A stretch of DNA of 34,498 nt from Rikenellaceae bacterium (GTDB taxonomy: Bacteria; Bacteroidota; Bacteroidia; Bacteroidales; Rikenellaceae), in the NCBI GenBank assembly GCA_017415005.1, contig JAFQJK010000074.1, forward strand, positions 1 through 34,498, read 5' to 3'. The position numbers and the translations under genes were made by a program. The notes under the pieces are model-generated. The model had not been told where the DNA came from, made no database searches, and saw only the letters and a list, made by a program, of their open reading frames with translations. Positions 8,613-16,872 of the stretch are shown here, piece after piece (positions within the stretch are counted from its first letter, which is position 1; the number at the start of each line of letters is the position of its first letter).

Positions 8613-8921
8613 CTATGACGGACATGCGGCACGGGTGGCCAGCAGGCCGAATGTCCCGGCACCGAACACCTCCCTGATCCGGGGATAGAGTTCTTCGGTG
8701 GACTGATACCGGCCGAAGGCGCATTGCGCGACCGTGATACTTGACCGGGCCCCTCTCTCGGTCGTCAGCGTAAATATCACGGTACGAACCGGCTGGCGAC
8801 GGGTATAAATCGGGATCTTAGCGCTACTGACCCGGTCGTCGGCAGGCACGACATTGTCCGTGATCGGATACCTCTCCGAAGCGGAGCCGGACAGCCAACC
8901 GAGCCGACCGACCGTACGCAT
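8613..8921 (-). CDS. Possible small hypothetical protein
   Basis: This 102-residue frame has no family that I recognise. Evidence for coding is indirect: third codon positions are mostly G or C, as in neighbouring genes, and the translation has balanced composition (for example VRTVIFTLTTERG and STEELYPRIREVFGAG) unlike the Arg/Pro-rich shadow frames around it. The frame stays open upstream of the ATG at 8921 through about 9060, into the dispersed repeat at 9012-9091, so it may be a remnant of a longer gene or chance. No promoter box was found. The surrounding stretch 8513-9240 otherwise shows no gene. Confidence 0.3.
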   Translation of the reverse strand: MRTVGRLGWLSGSASERYPITDNVVPADDRVSSAKIPIYTRRQPVRTVIFTLTTERGARSSITVAQCAFGRYQSTEELYPRIREVFGAGTFGLLATRAACPS

Positions 8922-9011
8922 AAATGAAGACTGTCCCTCTGCACGGGTTAGCAGACCCGTAAAAACAGGCGGAATATTATACGCAGAACAGCGTACTGGA
9001 CTATAAGAGGG

Positions 9012-9091
9012 AACAACCGGAGCATCGAAACACCCCCCACACGCAACGGGCAGGAAACCGACGATACCCGAATCCGCAGCCTGTCTGCGGG
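9012..9091. repeat. Dispersed intergenic repeat, copy 1
   Basis: About 80 bp that align with 10124-10206 at high identity; the shared core includes CACACGCAACGGGCAGGA, CCCGAATC and CCTGTC(T/C)GCGGG. Both copies have the same orientation and lie in GC-rich spacers. Confidence 0.7.
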
Positions 9092-9240
9092 TCCGGCGCC
9101 CGAAGGAGCGCAGGTCGCAGGAAGCCCGTGGCCGTCACACGGCACGATCGCGACGGGACGCTGCATAGCTCGGCCGGCCACCGGTCCAGCGGAAGAAAGG
9201 AGATGGATGGCAAGGGAAACGATACGAAAAATAGGCCCAT

Positions 9241-9298
9241 AAAAAAGCGTCCGGAAAGGCAGCGGCCACTGTATCGTGACGGGAACCTTTCCGGACGC
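9241..9298 (-). terminator. Intrinsic terminator for the DUF2148 gene
   Basis: Read on the minus strand, a perfect 13-bp stem (GCGTCCGGAAAGG at 9286-9298 against its complement at 9247-9259) with a 26-nt loop is followed by T6. It lies 117 bp after the DUF2148 stop. Confidence 0.72.
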
Positions 9299-9415
9299 AC
9301 GGACTTCATGACGGAACCGCTCAACAGGCCCGGCAGCGACACCGGGATACCTATCAGGGCATTAAGCCCTGAGCACCGGCCGTACCCGGACGAGCGCAAA
9401 ACGACGGATCGCAGT

Positions 9416-9964
9416 CTATTTCTTGCAGGACTGCGCCGCCGTCCGGTCGAAGAACGGGTTTTTGCCCGTCGCACTGAGCAGGATGGCAAAGATCGCCTTG
9501 CAGCCGGGCATAAGCCCGAGTTGACCCGCGGCAACGCCGACCGAGTACATGACGCGCGTGTCGACCCGATGATCGGCCGCAATGGCAGCCGCCGAGCCGA
9601 CGGCGATGCCAAGGTCATTCATATTGAACGCGCAGGGCATGTCGGGCTGTTCGGCCTTGAGCGCGCAGGTGGCAAAGCCGCAGAGCCCGCAATTGAGCCG
9701 AAGCACCTCGATCCGCGTACCGATCAGCACGGCGGCACCGGCCTGCATCAGGTTGTCGGCATCACGCGCAAAGAAGCCGCGCTGGGGAAGCGTGCTCAGC
9801 TCGCGCATCCGCGTGGCCAGCGGTACAAGGTCGTCGCCCGTCACCACAGCGATCTGCAGGTTATCCACCCCGCAGGCCTTGGGCGCCGTGCGGGCGGCGG
9901 TCATCATCTCCCGCGCTACGCCGAGCAGGTGCTCGTCACGCGAGGTCTCTTCAAACTGGATCAT
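9416..9964 (-). CDS. DUF2148 ferredoxin-domain protein
   Basis: The 182-residue product matches the DUF2148 family throughout. It has an N-terminal helical segment, then NCGLCGFATC with cysteines C92, C95, C100 and a further C111, which can hold one iron-sulfur cluster. It ends with NDLGIAVGSAAA and the diagnostic ILLSATGKNPFFDR. The biochemical role of DUF2148 is not established; a nitroreductase- or hydrogenase-linked electron transfer role has been suggested by context. The ATG at 9964 is preferred: the frame can extend to a TTG at 10015, but that added part is AT-rich and looks like leader DNA. Its minus-strand neighbours upstream are the Nfn redox genes, about 430 bp away. Confidence 0.85.
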   Translation of the reverse strand: MIQFEETSRDEHLLGVAREMMTAARTAPKACGVDNLQIAVVTGDDLVPLATRMRELSTLPQRGFFARDADNLMQAGAAVLIGTRIEVLRLNCGLCGFATCALKAEQPDMPCAFNMNDLGIAVGSAAAIAADHRVDTRVMYSVGVAAGQLGLMPGCKAIFAILLSATGKNPFFDRTAAQSCKK

Positions 9965-10123
9965 CGTCTCTCGGTTTAACTGGATACAATCAGACTCTTC
10001 AACTACTCTCTTCAATCATCCCGGCACGCATCGGCCCCCCCTGTAAGCCGCACGGCCCGCCGGCACCGGAACGGCATGCCGCTCCGCTGACAGATCATCT
10101 CCACCCTCGTATGGCGCAGGGCA

Positions 10124-10206
10124 GAACAAGCACGGAGTATCGAAGCACCACCCACACGCAACGGGCAGGAGACCGGCGATCCCCGAATCTGCAACCTGTC
10201 CGCGGG
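10124..10206. repeat. Dispersed intergenic repeat, copy 2
   Basis: Second copy of the repeat at 9012-9091, with a few substitutions and small indels. It sits in the 428-bp spacer between the DUF2148 gene and nfnB (9965-10392), where I see no gene and no clear terminator for nfnB. Confidence 0.7.
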
Positions 10207-10392
10207 ATACGGGATCACAGCGCAGCCCGGCCAGTACACTGCCCGGCACATGCCGGGACAAGACGGCATCGAACCCCACCAGGTCCGGAACCGGTATCCG
10301 GCACCCGGGCATCGCACACAAGCCTGTCGCAGCCGGAACCGTCCAGCCATGCAGGAGCATGACACGACGTGTCCTTCGGGCACCTCGGCCGG

Positions 10393-11787
10393 TTATGCCT
10401 TCTTCGCGCGGATATAGGCGTCGATCGCTCGCGCGGCCTTGCGGCCGGCGCCCATCGCGAGGATCACCGTGGCGGCGCCCGTCACCGTGTCGCCCCCGGC
10501 GAAAATACCCTCGCGCGAGGTGGCCCCGGTGGCCTCGTCGGCCACGATACAGCCGCGGCGGTTGGTCTCGAGCCCCTCGGTGGTCGATGCGATCAGCGGG
10601 TTGGGCGACGTACCGAGCGCCATGATCACCACGTCGCAGTCGATATCGAACTCCGACCCCTCGACCGCGACCGGCGAACGGCGCCCCGAAGCATCGGGCT
10701 CGCCGAGCTCCATGCGCACGCAGCGCAGGCCGCGCACCCAACCGTTCTCGTCGCCGAGCACCTCGACCGGATTGGTCAGCATACGGAACTCGACACCCTC
10801 CTCCTTGGCATGGTGCACCTCCTCGACGCGAGCGGGCAGCTCGGCCTCGGAGCGGCGGTAGACGATATGGGCCTCGGCACCCAGGCGGGCCGCGGTACGC
10901 ACCGCATCCATCGCCACATTGCCGCCGCCGACCACCACCACGCGCTTACCGACATAGATCGGGGTGTCGTACGCCTCGTCGTAAGCATGCATCAGGTTGG
11001 CGCGCGTGAGGAACTCGTTGGCCGAGACCACGCCGTTGAGGTTCTCGCCAGGAATCCCCATAAAGCGGGGCAGGCCGGCGCCCGACCCGATGAACACAGC
11101 ATCGTAGCCCTCGCGATCCATCAGCGCGTCGATCGTCTCGGTGCGGCCGACCACCACGTTGGTCTCGATGCCAACGCCCAGCTTACGGACGTTCTCGACC
11201 TCGGCGGCCACGATCCGGTCCTTCGGAAGGCGGAACTCGGGAATGCCGTATTGCAGCACGCCCCCCGCCTTGTGGAGCGCCTCGAAAATCTTCACCTCAT
11301 AGCCCATCTTGGCAAGGTCCGACGCGCAGGCAAGCCCCGCAGGACCGCTACCCACCACGGCCACCTTATGTCCGTTGGGCGCTCCGGCCTGAGCGGCGCT
11401 CTTGCCGCTGCTGATGCTCCAGTCGCCCACGAAGCGCTCGAGCTTGCCGATCGAGACCGGCTCGCCTTTGATGCCAAGGATGCACGAGCCCTCGCACTGC
11501 GACTCCTGCGGGCAGACGCGCCCGCATACGGCCGGCAGCGAGCTGTCCTCGCCGATCACCGCAGCGGCGCCCTCAAAATCGCCGGCCGCCACACGCTCGA
11601 TAAAACGCGGGATCTGCACCGAAACGGGGCACGCCTCCATACAGCGGGGTTTCTTGCAGTGAATGCAGCGCGTCGCCTCGAGCATCGCCTCCTCGGCATT
11701 GTAGCCGTAGCAGACCTCATCGAAATTGGTCACACGCACCTTGGGGTCCTGTTCGCGGACCGGAACTCTGGGTATCTTGTTTGCCAT
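10393..11787 (-). CDS. nfnB: NfnB / GltA-like NADPH-dependent flavin oxidoreductase, large subunit
   Basis: The 464-residue product carries two N-terminal cysteine groups for [4Fe-4S] clusters (C41, C44, C49, C53 and C88, C92, C98, C102). An FAD-binding GxGxxG follows at 146-151 (VVGSGPAGLACA), then a second dinucleotide site in RVVVVGGGNVAMDA. The C-terminal GDTVTGAATVILAMGAGR is typical of GltD-like subunits. Such proteins are often named homotetrameric glutamate synthase GltA, but here the gene sits 3 bp after a PyrK-like subunit. That arrangement is the one for NfnAB, the cytoplasmic electron-bifurcating complex that couples NADH, NADPH and ferredoxin. No GOGAT large subunit is present, which supports Nfn. 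The function is inferred from architecture and context. Confidence 0.87.
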   Translation of the reverse strand: MANKIPRVPVREQDPKVRVTNFDEVCYGYNAEEAMLEATRCIHCKKPRCMEACPVSVQIPRFIERVAAGDFEGAAAVIGEDSSLPAVCGRVCPQESQCEGSCILGIKGEPVSIGKLERFVGDWSISSGKSAAQAGAPNGHKVAVVGSGPAGLACASDLAKMGYEVKIFEALHKAGGVLQYGIPEFRLPKDRIVAAEVENVRKLGVGIETNVVVGRTETIDALMDREGYDAVFIGSGAGLPRFMGIPGENLNGVVSANEFLTRANLMHAYDEAYDTPIYVGKRVVVVGGGNVAMDAVRTAARLGAEAHIVYRRSEAELPARVEEVHHAKEEGVEFRMLTNPVEVLGDENGWVRGLRCVRMELGEPDASGRRSPVAVEGSEFDIDCDVVIMALGTSPNPLIASTTEGLETNRRGCIVADEATGATSREGIFAGGDTVTGAATVILAMGAGRKAARAIDAYIRAKKA

Positions 11788-11790
11788 CGC

Positions 11791-12675
11791 TTACTTGTCT
11801 AATCCGATTCTACATACGTGGCCTTCGGCCTTCTCCTGCGCGATCTTGGCAGCACGCTGCTCGATGGTGCGGTACATGCCCTGGCGGCGCATCGCCTCGT
11901 CGAAATCGACCTCGTGGCCGTCGAACTCGGGCCCGTCGACGCACGTAAAGCGCGTCCGGCCACCGACCGTCACACGGCAGGCGCCGCACATCCCCGTGCC
12001 GTCGACCATCAGCGTATTGAGGCTCACCGTGGTCTTGATCCCGTATGGCTTGGTCGCGAGGCAGACGAACTTCATCATGATCATCGGGCCGATGGCCACG
12101 ACTTCGTCGTACTGCTTGCCTTGATTGTCGACAAGGTCGCGGATCACATCCGTCACGAGGCCCTTGACGCCGACACTCCCGTCGTCGGTGGCGATGTACA
12201 GATTGCCGCTCACGGCACGCATCTGCTCGGTAAGGATCAGCATCTGCTCGCTCTTGGCCCCGACGATCACGTCGGCCTCGATGCCATGATCGTGCAGCCA
12301 CTTGACCTGCGGATAGACCGGGGCCGTGCCGACACCGCCCGCAACGAACAGGAAGCGCTTGCCCTTGAGCTCATCGGCCGGGGTATGGACGAACTCGGAC
12401 GGCTGCCCGAGAGGGCCGGTAAAGTCGGCCAGCGAGTCGCCCTCGCCGAGAGCGCATATCTTCTGGGTCGAAACTCCGATGGTCTGGATCACGATACTCA
12501 CCGACCCGCACCCGGCATCATAGTCCGAAATGGTCAGCGGAATCCGCTCGCCCCGCTCACCCACCTTGACAATGACGAACTGGCCCGGCCGGGCAGAGCG
12601 CGCCACCCGCGGCGCCTCGATATCCATCTGGTAGATATTGGGCGCGAGCAGTTGTTTCTTCAAAATCTTGTACAT
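11791..12675 (-). CDS. nfnA: NfnA / PyrK-like FAD/NAD-binding small subunit
   Basis: The 294-residue product is a ferredoxin-reductase-type flavoprotein of the sulfide/dihydroorotate dehydrogenase-like group. The FAD motif RIPLTIS is at 44-50 and the NAD-binding GGVGTAPVYP at 113-122. The C-terminal cluster motif is VDGTGMCGACR with C230, C233 and later C244; D225 sits where NfnA uses an aspartate as the fourth [2Fe-2S] ligand. That ligand set separates NfnA from PyrK, which uses four cysteines. The stop is 3 bp before the nfnB start, so the two are clearly coupled. The DUF1573 gene ends 28 bp upstream, so all three probably form one operon driven from 13815-13822. Confidence 0.88.
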   Translation of the reverse strand: MYKILKKQLLAPNIYQMDIEAPRVARSARPGQFVIVKVGERGERIPLTISDYDAGCGSVSIVIQTIGVSTQKICALGEGDSLADFTGPLGQPSEFVHTPADELKGKRFLFVAGGVGTAPVYPQVKWLHDHGIEADVIVGAKSEQMLILTEQMRAVSGNLYIATDDGSVGVKGLVTDVIRDLVDNQGKQYDEVVAIGPMIMMKFVCLATKPYGIKTTVSLNTLMVDGTGMCGACRVTVGGRTRFTCVDGPEFDGHEVDFDEAMRRQGMYRTIEQRAAKIAQEKAEGHVCRIGLDK

Positions 12676-12703
12676 CTTTCTTCTTATCTCGTTTTGGTGT
12701 TGT

Positions 12704-13795
12704 CTAATCGATCAGGTTACCGACCAGGCGCAGCTCGCGCATCGGGCGCGACGGGTCGTTGAGGATCAGTATGATGCTCTGGTAGACCCGCTTGTCCGTC
12801 GACGTATCGGCCGTGAAAGTGATCGTAAACGCAGCGGTCTTGCCCGGGGCGACCGTCTCGCCGGGCTGCACGCCGCACGTCGCGTTGCGGCTGTTGTTGA
12901 CAGCCCGGACGATCAGCGGGGCGTGGCCCGAATTGGTCATGCGGACCGACAATGTACGCACCTCGCCGCGCCGAACATCGCCCAGGTTGAAGAACTGGGT
13001 CTCGAACATCGCCTTGGCGGCCCGGGCTGTCTCCTGCGGCGTCATATGCGAAAAATCCTCGACAGCCACGGCCGTCGCCGCGATCGGCATCGGAGCGCGC
13101 TCGCCGTCGACCAGCACGCTGAACCGGTTGGAGAGCATCCCCCACGCATCGCCCGCATCGAGGTCGTACGTGAGCGTGATCTCGCCCCGCTGGCCCGGCT
13201 TGAGCTGCGAAGGCACATGTACCTTAAAATAGGGGGCGCGGACAGGCATGTCGACGGCCAGGCCGATCGTCCCGCTCTTCGACGTGTTAACGCACGGGAT
13301 GGTCATCGACTTGACCGACCCGCGCCGCACGAAGCCGAAGTTCAGCGAGCCTGTACCGACACGGAGCGACGGCGAGAGCGGGATCGGATAGTCGTCGGCC
13401 ACGCTGCGCGGGCGTCCCTCGACACTCCCCGTGATGGTCAGCGTATTGCGGCTCGTGCGGTCGACTGCCGTGACGTAAACCTCCTTATTGAAGACCCCGG
13501 GACGCCCCTCGGGATCGAAAGTCACCCGGATACGGCCCTTGCGGCCCGGCAGCACCGGCTCGCGCGTGTACTCGGGTGTCGTACAGCCGCACGATGCGGA
13601 TACGTTCTCGATGACCAACGGCGTAGCCCCGACGTTGGTAAACTCGAACGTGTGCGAGACCTTCCCGTCTTTCTCCCGGATCGATCCGAAATCCCAGGTC
13701 TCGTGGACGAACTTCAGGGCCGAACGGCCGGCAAGCTGCGCCGAGGCATCTGCGAAGAGCGCCAGGGCACATATCATCAGAAGCAACCGTTTCAT
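12704..13795 (-). CDS. DUF1573-domain exported protein
   Basis: The 363-residue product has a signal peptide (LLLMICALALFADASAQ, cleavage near residue 20) and consists of Ig-like beta domains. The first (about 27-110) shows the DUF1573 signature: WDFGSIRE, then HTFEFTNVG and SASCGCTTPEYT (67-78). A second such domain spans about 260-360 (FNLGDVRRGEV, MTNSGHAPLIV) and ends with the protein. Proteins of this type are abundant in Bacteroidetes envelopes and resemble ASPM/Hydin-type Ig domains; their role is unknown. The gene leads an apparent operon with nfnA and nfnB, an odd partner for a cytoplasmic redox complex. An exact TAnnTTTG box lies 20-27 bp upstream. Confidence 0.88.
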   Translation of the reverse strand: MKRLLLMICALALFADASAQLAGRSALKFVHETWDFGSIREKDGKVSHTFEFTNVGATPLVIENVSASCGCTTPEYTREPVLPGRKGRIRVTFDPEGRPGVFNKEVYVTAVDRTSRNTLTITGSVEGRPRSVADDYPIPLSPSLRVGTGSLNFGFVRRGSVKSMTIPCVNTSKSGTIGLAVDMPVRAPYFKVHVPSQLKPGQRGEITLTYDLDAGDAWGMLSNRFSVLVDGERAPMPIAATAVAVEDFSHMTPQETARAAKAMFETQFFNLGDVRRGEVRTLSVRMTNSGHAPLIVRAVNNSRNATCGVQPGETVAPGKTAAFTITFTADTSTDKRVYQSIILILNDPSRPMRELRLVGNLID

Positions 13796-13814
13796 ACCAT
13801 TCGTTTTATCGGAG

Positions 13815-13822
13815 CAAAGATA
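13815..13822 (-). promoter_or_regulatory. Bacteroidetes -7 box for the DUF1573-nfnA-nfnB operon
   Basis: On the minus strand this reads TATCTTTG, an exact TAnnTTTG match, 20 bp before the DUF1573 ATG. No clear -33 TTTG was found. Confidence 0.7.
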
Positions 13823-13843
13823 ACGATAAATCGCAGAAATACA

Positions 13844-14812
13844 TTACGCGGTGCGAAAACCCTCGCGCGCGAACAACGCCTTGTCCGAGTCGATGTCGGA
13901 GCCGAGCGTGGTGAGCATGTCGCCGACGATCAGCGCGCTAACGCCGCTGTGCAGCACCTCGGAGATGATCGGTCGCAGCAGGTTACGCCCCCCCGCGAGC
14001 CGGATATGCGCCTCGGGGTTGACGATACGGAACAGCGCCATCGTCAGCAGGATCTCGTCGGCCGGAAGCGGCGGGGTGCCGGCCAGCGGAGTCCCCGGAA
14101 TGGGGTTCAGCACGTTGACCGGGATCGACACGACACCGATCTCGCGCAACTGAACAGCCAGCTCGATCCGCTGCTCAAGCGTCTCGCCCATACCGATGAT
14201 CCCGCCCGAGCAGACCTCGAGCCCGGCCTCATGCGCCCAGCCGATCGTCCGGACCTTCTCGCCGGTGGTATGGGTCGTACACAGCTGCGGAAAATACGAG
14301 GACGCCGTCTCGAGATTGCAATGATAGCGCGTAACGCCCGCCGCGCGGAGCTGCTTCATCTGGTCGAGGTCGAGCAGGCCGAGCGACGCGCATAGGCCGA
14401 GCGAAGGGACGCCGGCACCGATGCGGCGATAAATATCGCAGATACGCCGCGTATCGGCCGGCGACAGCGTGCGCCCGCTCGTGACGAGCGAAAAGCGCCC
14501 CACCCCCTTGGCCGCGTTGTGACGGGCCAGGTCGACCGCCTCGGCGGCTCCGACCAGCGGATACACGTCGACGTGCGTGGCATGGAAGCGCGACTGCGAG
14601 CACCACTTGCAGTCCTCGCTGCAGCGGCCGCTGCGGGCGTTCATGATCGAACAGGTGTCGATATGGTTGTCATGGTATCGGGTACGCAGGCAGTGCGCCA
14701 GGCGCCGCAGTTCATCGAGGGGCTCGGTACGGGCCAGCGCCACGGCTTCGTCATAGCTCACGCGGTAGCCCGCGCCGATACGGCTCAGCAGGTCGTCCAT
14801 TCGGTTCATCAT
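13844..14812 (-). CDS. bioB: Biotin synthase
   Basis: BioB is the radical-SAM enzyme that inserts sulfur into dethiobiotin to make biotin. The 322-residue length is typical. The SAM cluster motif CxxxCxxC is at C64, C68 and C71 (GRCSEDCKWCSQS). Conserved TIM-barrel segments include YHCNLETASSYFP, CSGGIIGMGETLEQR, PVNVLNPIPGTPL and the C-terminal AGGRNLLRP. The start is placed at the first of two tandem ATGs (14812); starts at 14809 and 14800 are also possible. Upstream in-frame codons are excluded because they run through the promoter. The gene is divergent from bioD with a 50-bp spacer. No bioF or bioA lies in the window, so biotin genes are scattered or precursor uptake is used. Confidence 0.93.
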   Translation of the reverse strand: MMNRMDDLLSRIGAGYRVSYDEAVALARTEPLDELRRLAHCLRTRYHDNHIDTCSIMNARSGRCSEDCKWCSQSRFHATHVDVYPLVGAAEAVDLARHNAAKGVGRFSLVTSGRTLSPADTRRICDIYRRIGAGVPSLGLCASLGLLDLDQMKQLRAAGVTRYHCNLETASSYFPQLCTTHTTGEKVRTIGWAHEAGLEVCSGGIIGMGETLEQRIELAVQLREIGVVSIPVNVLNPIPGTPLAGTPPLPADEILLTMALFRIVNPEAHIRLAGGRNLLRPIISEVLHSGVSALIVGDMLTTLGSDIDSDKALFAREGFRTA

Positions 14813-14821
14813 CCGGAATAA

Positions 14822-14853
14822 TTTGCTCTCTTGGCGCAAAGGTACTACTTTTA
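14822..14853 (+). promoter_or_regulatory. Probable bioD promoter
   Basis: TTTG at 14822-14825 and TACTTTTA at 14846-14853 (one mismatch to TAnnTTTG) are separated by 20 bp. The start of transcription would fall only a few bases before the bioD ATG at 14863, giving a nearly leaderless mRNA. It overlaps the bioB promoter on the other strand. Confidence 0.55.
14837..14844 (-). promoter_or_regulatory. Bacteroidetes -7 box for bioB
   Basis: Minus-strand TACCTTTG, an exact TAnnTTTG match, 24 bp before the bioB ATG. It lies inside the spacer of the bioD promoter. Confidence 0.7.
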
Positions 14854-14862
14854 CGCGAACTA

Positions 14863-15522
14863 ATGACCGAAACCATGAGCGCAAAACAAGTATATTTCGT
14901 CACCGGGATCGATACGGATGCCGGCAAGAGCATCGTCACGGGTATTCTGGCCCGCGACTGGCGGGCCGCCGGACGGCATGTCATCACGCAGAAGTTCATC
15001 CAGACCGGCTGCCCCGGCATCTCGGAGGACATCGAGACCCACCGCAGGCTGATGGGCACCGGGCTGATGGCCGAGGACCTCGACGGCACCACCTGCCCCA
15101 TCCGCTTCACCTATCCCGCGTCGCCCGACCTGGCGGCACGCATCGACGGCCGGAAGATCGACTTCGCGCAGATCGCGGCCAGTACGCGCAAGCTGCTCGA
15201 GACCTACGACACGGTACTGCTCGAAGGGGCCGGGGGCCTGATGGTCCCGCTCGAGGGGCTCTACACGACGATCGACTACATCGCCGAGCACCGCCTGCCG
15301 GTGATCCTGGTCACGAGCCCGCGGCTGGGCAGCATCAACCACACGCTGCTCTCGCTCGAAGCCTGCCGCACGCGCGGCATCGAAGTTGCGATGGTCGCCT
15401 ATAACCTCTGGCCCGAAACGGCACCCGAGATCACGGACGACACGCGCGAGGTGATCCGGCGCTACCTCGCCGCCCACCACCCGGCCTGCGAGCTGATCGA
15501 AGTTCCGGCCCAAAAAATTTAG
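14863..15522 (+). CDS. bioD: Dethiobiotin synthetase
   Basis: BioD closes the ureido ring of dethiobiotin from 7,8-diaminopelargonic acid, carbon dioxide and ATP. The 219-residue length is normal. The P-loop is GIDTDAGKS (15-23), followed by the carbamate-binding QKFIQTG segment. EGAGGLMVPL marks the switch-like active-site loop, and VILVTSPRLGSINHTLLSLEA is the conserved BioD strand-helix. An alternative start is the ATG at 14875 (MSAKQVYF). The gene is divergent from bioB and ends 3 bp before pepT, so biotin and peptide genes share a transcript. Confidence 0.92.
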   Translation: MTETMSAKQVYFVTGIDTDAGKSIVTGILARDWRAAGRHVITQKFIQTGCPGISEDIETHRRLMGTGLMAEDLDGTTCPIRFTYPASPDLAARIDGRKIDFAQIAASTRKLLETYDTVLLEGAGGLMVPLEGLYTTIDYIAEHRLPVILVTSPRLGSINHTLLSLEACRTRGIEVAMVAYNLWPETAPEITDDTREVIRRYLAAHHPACELIEVPAQKI

Positions 15523-15525
15523 CAT

Positions 15526-16791
15526 ATGCCTGTCACGCCATTCCAGCTTCCCGACGACCTCCGGGAACGACTTACCGAACGATTCATACGCTACGCACAG
15601 ATCGACACGCAGAGCGACCCCGCGAGCGAAACCTATCCGTCGACCGCGCGACAGCTGCGCCTGCTCAACCTGCTGGTCGAGGAGCTGCTCGCACTGGGCC
15701 TCGCGGACGTCGAGATCGACGAGCACGGATACGTAACGGCCACCATCGCTGCGACGACACGCCGCAGCGATATTCCTCCGATCGGCTTTATCGCCCACGC
15801 GGACACATCGCCCGAGGTGAGCGGCGCACACGTCAGCCCCCGGGTCATCGACTACGCCGGCGGCGGGATCACCGTCAACACGGAGCTCGGACTCACGGTC
15901 GACGCCGACCGCCTCGAAGCGTACCGCGGCGACCGGCTGATCTTCTCGGACGGCACGACGCTGCTCGGGGCTGATGACAAAGCGGGCATCGCCGAGATCG
16001 TCACCGCGGCCGAGTACCTTGTGCTCAACCCGCAGATCGAGCACGGCACGATCCGGCTGGCTTTTACGCCCGACGAGGAGGTAGGGCGCGGCACCGAATA
16101 TTTCGACGTCGGCGCGTTCGGCGCCCGGTATGCTTACACGGTCGACGGCGGCGCGGAAGGCTCGCTCGAGTACGAAACGTTCAACGCCGCCGAGGCCCGG
16201 ATCGTCGCGACCGGTATCAACACCCACCCGGGTGCCGCCAAAGACCTGATGGTCAACTCCCAACTGGTGATGATGGAGCTGCTTGGCGAGCTGCCGGCCG
16301 ACGAGCGCCCCGAGACGACCTCGGGCCGCGAGGGATTCTTCCACCTGATCCGCCTGTGCGGCAATGTCGAGCAGACGGAGGCCGAGCTGATCGTCCGCGA
16401 CCATGACCGCTGCGGCTTCATCCGGCGCAAGCACATGCTCACCGACCTGGTCGATGCCGTGAACCGCCGCTACGGCCGGCCGCTGGTGAATGCCGTCATA
16501 CGCGATCAGTACTACAATATGGGCGAGCAGATCGCCCCGCACGGCGAGGTCATCGAGATCGCCCGCGAGGCCATGCGACTGGCAGGCGTCGAACCCCGTA
16601 CCGAGCCCGTACGGGGCGGCACGGACGGCAGCCGCCTCTCGTTCCTCGGGCTCCCCTGCCCCAACCTGTTCGCCGGCGGGGAGAACATTCACAGCCGCAC
16701 CGAGTTCGTCTCGGAGCGTGTGATGACCCGCGCCACAGAGGTGATCGTCAACATTTGCCGATTATTTTGCGACAAACCTTTGGAGAAATAA
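15526..16791 (+). CDS. pepT: Peptidase T (tripeptide aminopeptidase)
   Basis: PepT is a cytoplasmic M20B zinc peptidase that removes the N-terminal residue from tripeptides. The 421-residue product has the metal and catalytic motifs in order: HADTSPEVSG (H91, D93), GADDKAGIAEI (bridging D near 150-151), TPDEEVGRG (E184/E185), TVDGGAEGSLE (D207), and the C-terminal FAGGENIHSRTEF with its histidine ligand. The RGGTDGSRLS segment is typical of PepT. The start is the ATG 3 bp after the bioD stop. The stop overlaps the promoter of the downstream tRNA gene. Confidence 0.93.
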   Translation: MPVTPFQLPDDLRERLTERFIRYAQIDTQSDPASETYPSTARQLRLLNLLVEELLALGLADVEIDEHGYVTATIAATTRRSDIPPIGFIAHADTSPEVSGAHVSPRVIDYAGGGITVNTELGLTVDADRLEAYRGDRLIFSDGTTLLGADDKAGIAEIVTAAEYLVLNPQIEHGTIRLAFTPDEEVGRGTEYFDVGAFGARYAYTVDGGAEGSLEYETFNAAEARIVATGINTHPGAAKDLMVNSQLVMMELLGELPADERPETTSGREGFFHLIRLCGNVEQTEAELIVRDHDRCGFIRRKHMLTDLVDAVNRRYGRPLVNAVIRDQYYNMGEQIAPHGEVIEIAREAMRLAGVEPRTEPVRGGTDGSRLSFLGLPCPNLFAGGENIHSRTEFVSERVMTRATEVIVNICRLFCDKPLEK

Positions 16792-16809
16792 AATTTTACG
16801 CTACATTTG
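16779..16809 (+). promoter_or_regulatory. Promoter of the tRNA-Asn gene
   Basis: TTTG at 16779-16782, a 19-bp spacer, and TACATTTG at 16802-16809 match the Bacteroidetes housekeeping consensus exactly. The -33 box lies inside the last codons of pepT. Transcription would start near 16816, about 57 nt before the tRNA. Confidence 0.85.
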
Positions 16810-16872
16810 CACTCCGAAACGGTGATTGCAGGGTATGGATTTTCATCATGCGCAGCCGTTCCGAAACCATAT

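Noticed and set aside
10393..11787. Assignment as glutamate synthase small subunit GltD
   Set aside because: No GOGAT large subunit is present, and the adjacent PyrK-like gene with an Asp/Cys3 cluster motif fits NfnAB better.
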